From Caldilineaceae bacterium (GTDB lineage Bacteria; Chloroflexota; Anaerolineae; Caldilineales; Caldilineaceae): a DNA stretch of 58,604 nt. The notes under the pieces were generated by a model that did not search any database, was not told the origin of the DNA, and worked only from the letters and a program-made list of their open reading frames with translations. The stretch is taken from positions 1 through 58,604 of the forward strand of contig JAPOVP010000048.1 of assembly GCA_026708085.1 (NCBI GenBank), read 5' to 3'. Below are positions 55,167-58,604 of this stretch, piece by piece; the stretch's first letter is position 1, and each line of letters starts with the position of its first letter. Both the position numbers and the translations under genes were made by a program.

Positions 55167-55503
55167 TTCACGAATAGGTACGCAAGTGAGCGGGGCAAGA
55201 AGCTAACTGAAGTATGGGCGGTGATTCGTGGTCTGGCCGCAGGTCTGGTTAGTGCTGATTTGGGAGGGAATGGAGTGGCGAGGCATTGCCCCACCACCCC
55301 AAGCGATGTTTTTCCTATCTCTCAGAGGGTGCATCCCACGTTTTGTGCGAGATTCGACTGGCCAGGGTTGGCCTTAGCCTGATCGTTGAACTAACTCTAC
55401 TGGGCGGACAACCATCTGGGATACGCCCTCCGGGCATAATCCGGTTCTGTAGACGGCTAATAGAGTTCATGCGCATTCAATCTCAGTCGTCCACATATAC
55501 CTC
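55167..55503. other. Gene-free stretch
   Basis: Short frames only, none with a ribosome site or domain likeness. No RNA gene or repeat recognised. Confidence 0.35.
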
Positions 55504-55764
55504 CTATCTGTCACGCAGACAATCGGACAGACGGTAGAATTCGTCCATTCTCCAACCCCACTCTCCGTCTAGTCGCACGTCCCACGTTACGATGACTTCA
55601 TGCTGGACCTGATCATAATACGCGTGAATGAAGTCTACGTTTACCTCCGTCACATCCGAGGATTGAGCGAAAACTGCACGCTTGGAAGCAGAGTCTATTT
55701 CCCGACGGTTAAAGAGGTAGCAAGGTTTGGGGGGCTTCTCGGTTTCACCGCATGTTCGCCACAA
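55504..55764 (-). CDS. Possible small hypothetical protein
   Basis: Up to 86 residues, only from a TTG at 55764; the frame is closed by TAA about 70 bp upstream. The stretch DFIHAYYDQVQHEVIVTWDVRLDGEWGWRMDEFYRL reads like a folded protein, which is why it is listed. It could be the 3' part of a gene cut by the IS-end-like sequence at 55822. Confidence 0.35.
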   Translation of the reverse strand: MWRTCGETEKPPKPCYLFNRREIDSASKRAVFAQSSDVTEVNVDFIHAYYDQVQHEVIVTWDVRLDGEWGWRMDEFYRLSDCLRDR

Positions 55765-55821
55765 ACCCGTTCTGCCCTGCCGACTCTGTTCTTCCGCCTC
55801 CCTGATCTGGAGAGTAAATTC

Positions 55822-55848
55822 GGGGAATTATATACCAAAGTAGGCAGG
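55822..55848 (+). repeat. Sequence resembling an IS1595-type terminal repeat
   Basis: GGGG, AA, TTATATAC, three bases, AGTAG, then GCA. The element end at 3832 reads GGGG, C, TTATATAC, three bases, AGTAG, CCAA. The match is gapped and by eye only. If real, it is the end of another element that holds the ATPase-PIN pair. The 416 bp from 55765 to 56180 hold no other gene. Confidence 0.35.
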
Positions 55849-56120
55849 GTGGTTGATCGCGAGGTTCTGTCTTGGTCTGGTCATTGGTTTTCCTTTGCGG
55901 TTGAACGGGGCCGACGGTTCGACCGTCAACTGTGATTTGTTGCGTTAAAGAAATTGTACCGCTGCCTTGGTGGGAGGACCCAAATGCGGATGGGTTTGGG
56001 CCGCGTTAACCCAATTTGGCGGATCGATTGTTCTGCTCTACAATCAGAAAGCAATTTAGCCAAACTAGGCTGCATTTTGGTGGCATATTTCTGAATAAAT
56101 ACGTCGAATAGTGAAAACAG

Positions 56121-56160
56121 TGCGCGTACACTTGGAGGTGGGGGTGTACGCGCATTTTTT
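56121..56160 (+). terminator. Terminator-like hairpin in the leader of the ATPase gene
   Basis: TGCGCGTACAC (56121-56131) and GTGTACGCGCA (56144-56154) form a perfect 11-bp stem with a 12-base loop, followed directly by TTTTTT. The ATPase start is 20 bp later. Placed before the gene it should act as an attenuator, or end a small upstream RNA. Confidence 0.75.
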
Positions 56161-56180
56161 CGTGAGAAGAGGACAAAGTA

Positions 56181-57503
56181 ATGCTTGACAGGCTCAGTCT
56201 CTCCAATTTTCGTCTCTTTGATGAGGAGGTTTCCATTAGGTTCAGACCTATCACGGTCCTCATTGGAAATAACAGTTCTGGAAAGTCGACAATCTTGAAA
56301 TTTTTGTTGATGTTGAAGCAATCTGCAATGTCTTCGAGTGAGAACTTTCCTTTATTGAACGGCGAACTGGTTCGGTTGGGGGACTTCTCCGATCTTAAGA
56401 ATTCCATGTCACAGAATGACCGCCTTGACTTTGAATTGTCTTTTCGTCCTCGACGTTTTGATTTTTTCACATTTATGCCAGGTGTTCTAGAGGAGGTGCT
56501 TGCTGTTGATTCATTAAAGACTGTGGTTTCACTACAAGGCTCAATACCTTATTTAGGACACCCTCTTGACGGAGAAATTACCTACTTGGCTGGTGAAAGA
56601 GGGAACCTGTCGAAACACTTTGATCTCACCAATCAACTAAGAGAGGATGATATATTTTACTTTGAGGCGAGAAATCAAAAGAGCAGAGAAATAATGAGGT
56701 GGATTCACCAATTTATAGATCAAGGCTCATCAGATGAAAAGCCGTACTCCCAATCGTGGATTGAGAATTTGCCGACTGAACTGGCGGCAGATGAAATCGG
56801 GGCTGAATTTCAACGACTGATGAATTCTATATTTCATTTGCCGCCAATCAGAGGCGAACTTAGTAGGCTTGTTGATTTTTCCGACACCACGAAGGATTCA
56901 GCGGAACGAAGACGAGAGGATTCCCTGTATCTTCTTCGACAGGTTGTAAAGGAAGGCAGGGAGTCGTTTCAGTTTCTGTCCAAACACCTCTTAGATGTAA
57001 CCGCAGTCAGGACGATAGAGATAGAGGATACGCCTCTAGAAAAAGGAAAAGTTATCGCCACGCATGACAGCACCGATGCGAGGGTGTTGATCGCCGATCT
57101 TGGTTTTGGTGTCAGTCAATTTCTGCCGATTTTGGTAAAGGGGGCCACTATGCCCGTTGGCTCCTGCCTAATGGTCGAACAACCGGAGGCCCAACTTCAC
57201 CCCACTGCTCAACTTCATCTAGGAAGTTTTTTCTCTGAACTTTGGACCCAAAGAGAAGTTGGATCGGTGATTGAAACACACAGCCACAACCTTTTGCTCA
57301 GAATTCGACGGCTGATTGCCAAAGGTGATCTACCACATAAGGATGTGTCAGTTGCGTATTGTACGTTAGGCGGAGAGAGTAACGATATTCCAATAGTAAA
57401 GAATCTTGACATCAATGAAGATGGGTCAATGGAGGCAGGACTGCCTATGGAGTTTTTCGCAGAAGATATTCGAGAAGGACTTAGGCTAGGGGCAAGAAGA
57501 TGA
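56181..57503 (+). CDS. AAA ATPase, SMC-like with DUF3696-type C-terminus
   Basis: 440 residues. LSLSNFRLFDEEVSIRFRPITVLIGNNSSGKST holds Walker A (Gly29-Thr37). The signature GFGVSQFLP comes at about residue 308, then LMVEQPEAQLHPTAQ (Walker B, about 330) and VIETHSHNLLLRIRRL (about 360). The end, DINEDGSMEAGLPMEFFAED, is like DUF3696. Such OLD/RecF-type ATPases without a TOPRIM domain often sense a cue and control a partner effector. The stop overlaps the start of the PIN-like gene (ATGA), so the two are made in fixed ratio. The leader hairpin suggests controlled expression. Confidence 0.88.
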   Translation: MLDRLSLSNFRLFDEEVSIRFRPITVLIGNNSSGKSTILKFLLMLKQSAMSSSENFPLLNGELVRLGDFSDLKNSMSQNDRLDFELSFRPRRFDFFTFMPGVLEEVLAVDSLKTVVSLQGSIPYLGHPLDGEITYLAGERGNLSKHFDLTNQLREDDIFYFEARNQKSREIMRWIHQFIDQGSSDEKPYSQSWIENLPTELAADEIGAEFQRLMNSIFHLPPIRGELSRLVDFSDTTKDSAERRREDSLYLLRQVVKEGRESFQFLSKHLLDVTAVRTIEIEDTPLEKGKVIATHDSTDARVLIADLGFGVSQFLPILVKGATMPVGSCLMVEQPEAQLHPTAQLHLGSFFSELWTQREVGSVIETHSHNLLLRIRRLIAKGDLPHKDVSVAYCTLGGESNDIPIVKNLDINEDGSMEAGLPMEFFAEDIREGLRLGARR

Positions 57504-58057
57504 GCAACTCAGTATTTCAGGGAGCAGTAGCAATCGACACGAATGTATTCGAGCACATTTTTAACAAGGAGAAGAATGTAGATTCCCACATTGATGACAT
57601 CTTACTGTCTTTGCAAGAAGACAGCATCAGGCTTCTTGTAGACGAAGATTCCAAAATCTTTGATGAATACGAAAGAATTATTGGGCCTAAATTAGCCTAC
57701 TCAGAACATAACTATGAAATCTCTGTTTTGCGGTACTGGTTGGGGACTCAAGAAACCTGGGAACCAGTCGATGTAGTTTCACCCAGTGAACTTATGGCCG
57801 CCATAAAGAGAATAGTGCATGAGCCTGATGAGAACGTGGACAGAATCTTGGTTTATGTTGCTTTCTATCGTGGCAAAAACTTAATTTCAAACGATGAAGT
57901 CCACATTGTCATTGGTCCGCAACGCGAATGGGGAGATTTTGAGAGAAGGCATAGGCTCAAGAAACAAACAAGAAACATTTGTAAAGCAAGCCGGCAGAGT
58001 GAAATTCTGACCTCTGTAGAGGCCCATGCTGAAGTTGTCAGGGCAACATCTTCCTGA
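57500..58057 (+). CDS. PIN-like nuclease, partner of the AAA ATPase
   Basis: 185 residues; ATG overlaps the ATPase stop by 4 bp. AIDTNVFEHIFN opens a PIN-like fold (Asp13), with LLVDEDSKIFDEYERI in the place of the second acidic site and GKNLISNDEVHIVI in the place of the late SND motif. All main acidic positions are present, so nuclease activity is likely. It is unlike the two toxin-antitoxin PIN proteins in the window and has no antitoxin; instead it is coupled to an ATPase. An abortive-infection type effector is a reasonable inference. Confidence 0.75.
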   Translation: MSNSVFQGAVAIDTNVFEHIFNKEKNVDSHIDDILLSLQEDSIRLLVDEDSKIFDEYERIIGPKLAYSEHNYEISVLRYWLGTQETWEPVDVVSPSELMAAIKRIVHEPDENVDRILVYVAFYRGKNLISNDEVHIVIGPQREWGDFERRHRLKKQTRNICKASRQSEILTSVEAHAEVVRATSS

Positions 58058-58289
58058 ACATTACGCCTGCGATGCACACGGCGGGCTCTATTGTACGTGG
58101 GGGCAGCGGCTGGGGAGGTCCTTACCTGCGCTGCCAGTTATACTGGCGCGCTTTGCGCTCGTGCTTGTTGTCGGACCGGCCTCAGCAATGGTCTTCGATA
58201 CGACGCGCAAAGAAGGTATCGCCTAGTCCCTGCGGCGATGGGAACAACGCCTGCACAAGAGCCATCATAAAGTCATGAAACGACCGCCG

Positions 58290-58484
58290 TCATCCGGTCT
58301 TGCGACTGTAGGGGCTGGACGGAGGCGCGTCTTTGAGATACTGCCACTCTGATTCTTTCGGAGGCGGCGTGGACATGAGGGCGCGCGCGACGTTCTGCGG
58401 AGTGTCGGGAATGGGGTCTGGCATGGGGTGGGTTCGGGGCCGGCCGCGGGGTCTTGTGGGTTGGTTTTTCGTATTGTTAGGCAT
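58290..58484 (-). CDS. AT-hook mini-protein, copy 3
   Basis: 64 residues from the ATG at 58484 after AGAGGGGG; the longer frame to 58520 is less likely. RPRGRPRTHPMPDPIPDTPQNVARALMSTPPPKESEWQYLK: an AT-hook core followed by the same PDPIPDTPxNxAR block and late Trp as copy 2. Same strand as copy 2. If the rule seen in copies 1 and 2 holds, an element end should lie a little to its left (about 58050-58250); I see only a weak candidate. Confidence 0.7.
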   Translation of the reverse strand: MPNNTKNQPTRPRGRPRTHPMPDPIPDTPQNVARALMSTPPPKESEWQYLKDAPPSSPYSRKTG

Positions 58485-58604
58485 GGTTTTCCCCCTCTTG
58501 TACAGTAGAGATATTACCACGATACAGGCAGAAATGCAAGGGGTTGTGACAGGGCATACGCATCTTATTGGGAGAGAACTTTGAGGAGATAGTCAGTTTT
58601 CCAA

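Larger units (their letters stand above)
51164..58604. mobile_element. AT-richer cargo island bounded by an IS1595-type end (extent uncertain)
   Basis: Starts at the terminal repeat at 51164. Codon use is more AT-rich than in the array to its left, and genes lie on both strands: AT-hook protein, kinase, HEPN-like protein, small zinc-ribbon and coiled-coil proteins, ATPase-PIN pair, second AT-hook gene. No transposase is visible. If the island is one element in minus orientation, its transposase should lie beyond the window; it may instead be several nested or decayed elements. Confidence 0.45.

Noticed and set aside
58083..58106. GGGCTCTATTGTACG as the element end belonging to AT-hook copy 3
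   Set aside because: Starts like an IS1595-type end and is in the right orientation, but only the first bases match and it lies about 200 bp from the gene, much farther than in the other two cases.
1..58604. CRISPR array, tRNA, rRNA or riboswitch
   Set aside because: No regularly spaced direct repeats with unique spacers, and no tRNA or rRNA sequence was recognised; the heptamer arrays are simple tandem repeats.

Overview
The window looks like a GC-rich, heterotrophic Chloroflexota chromosome, plausibly Caldilineaceae-like. The clues are the strong C/G third-position bias, the Ala/Glu/Pro-rich linkers after the lipoprotein cysteines of the solute-binding proteins, the many SBP-permease cassettes without a local ATPase, and the intergenic heptamer and hairpin repeats. 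This placement is an inference; no rRNA, tRNA or other phylogenetic marker is present.

Layout. (1) 1-3692: 3' part of a giant secreted-type protein made of ~188-residue repeats; the last repeat is cut short. (2) 3831-7159: an AT-richer IS1595-type element with near-perfect terminal inverted repeats, an ISXO2-like DDE/DDN transposase and five cargo genes, ending in a tiny AT-hook gene. (3) 7160-11821: sparse region with an FN3-like secreted protein, an FG-GAP repeat protein, a zinc-finger/coiled-coil protein and several repeat types. (4) 11824-27277, plus strand: promoter, oligopeptide-type SBP, a VapBC-like pair, two permeases, five BNR/sialidase-like propellers (three are tandem paralogues), a DegT aminotransferase, a SUMF1-like protein and a deacetylase-like protein. 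(5) 27365-48420, minus strand: two more SBP/permease sets, two M14-like peptidases, four amidohydrolase-2 genes, a second DegT enzyme, a GSAM-like class III aminotransferase and two GH32/43-like propellers. The two arrays converge at about 27.3 kb. (6) 48903-51147: a FitAB-like toxin-antitoxin pair with a readable autoregulated promoter, lying between a decayed and an intact copy of the same gene. (7) 51164-58604: an AT-richer accessory island that opens with an IS1595-type end and AT-hook gene. It carries a DNA-binding-type Ser/Thr kinase, a HEPN-like protein, small zinc-ribbon and coiled-coil proteins, a translationally coupled AAA ATPase + PIN-like pair behind a terminator-like leader hairpin, and a third AT-hook gene.

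How it works together. Regions 4 and 5 read as uptake-and-degradation loci for glycans, amino sugars or peptides: lipoprotein binding proteins and permeases import the substrate; propeller hydrolases, deacetylase-like and M14 proteins trim it; PLP aminotransferases and amidohydrolases process the products. No ATP-binding subunit is encoded in any of the three transporter sets, so ATPases must come from elsewhere. Regions 2 and 7 are mobile cargo islands. The most unusual candidates are the small AT-hook family found at IS1595-type ends and the ATPase-PIN module, which has the form of a defence system.
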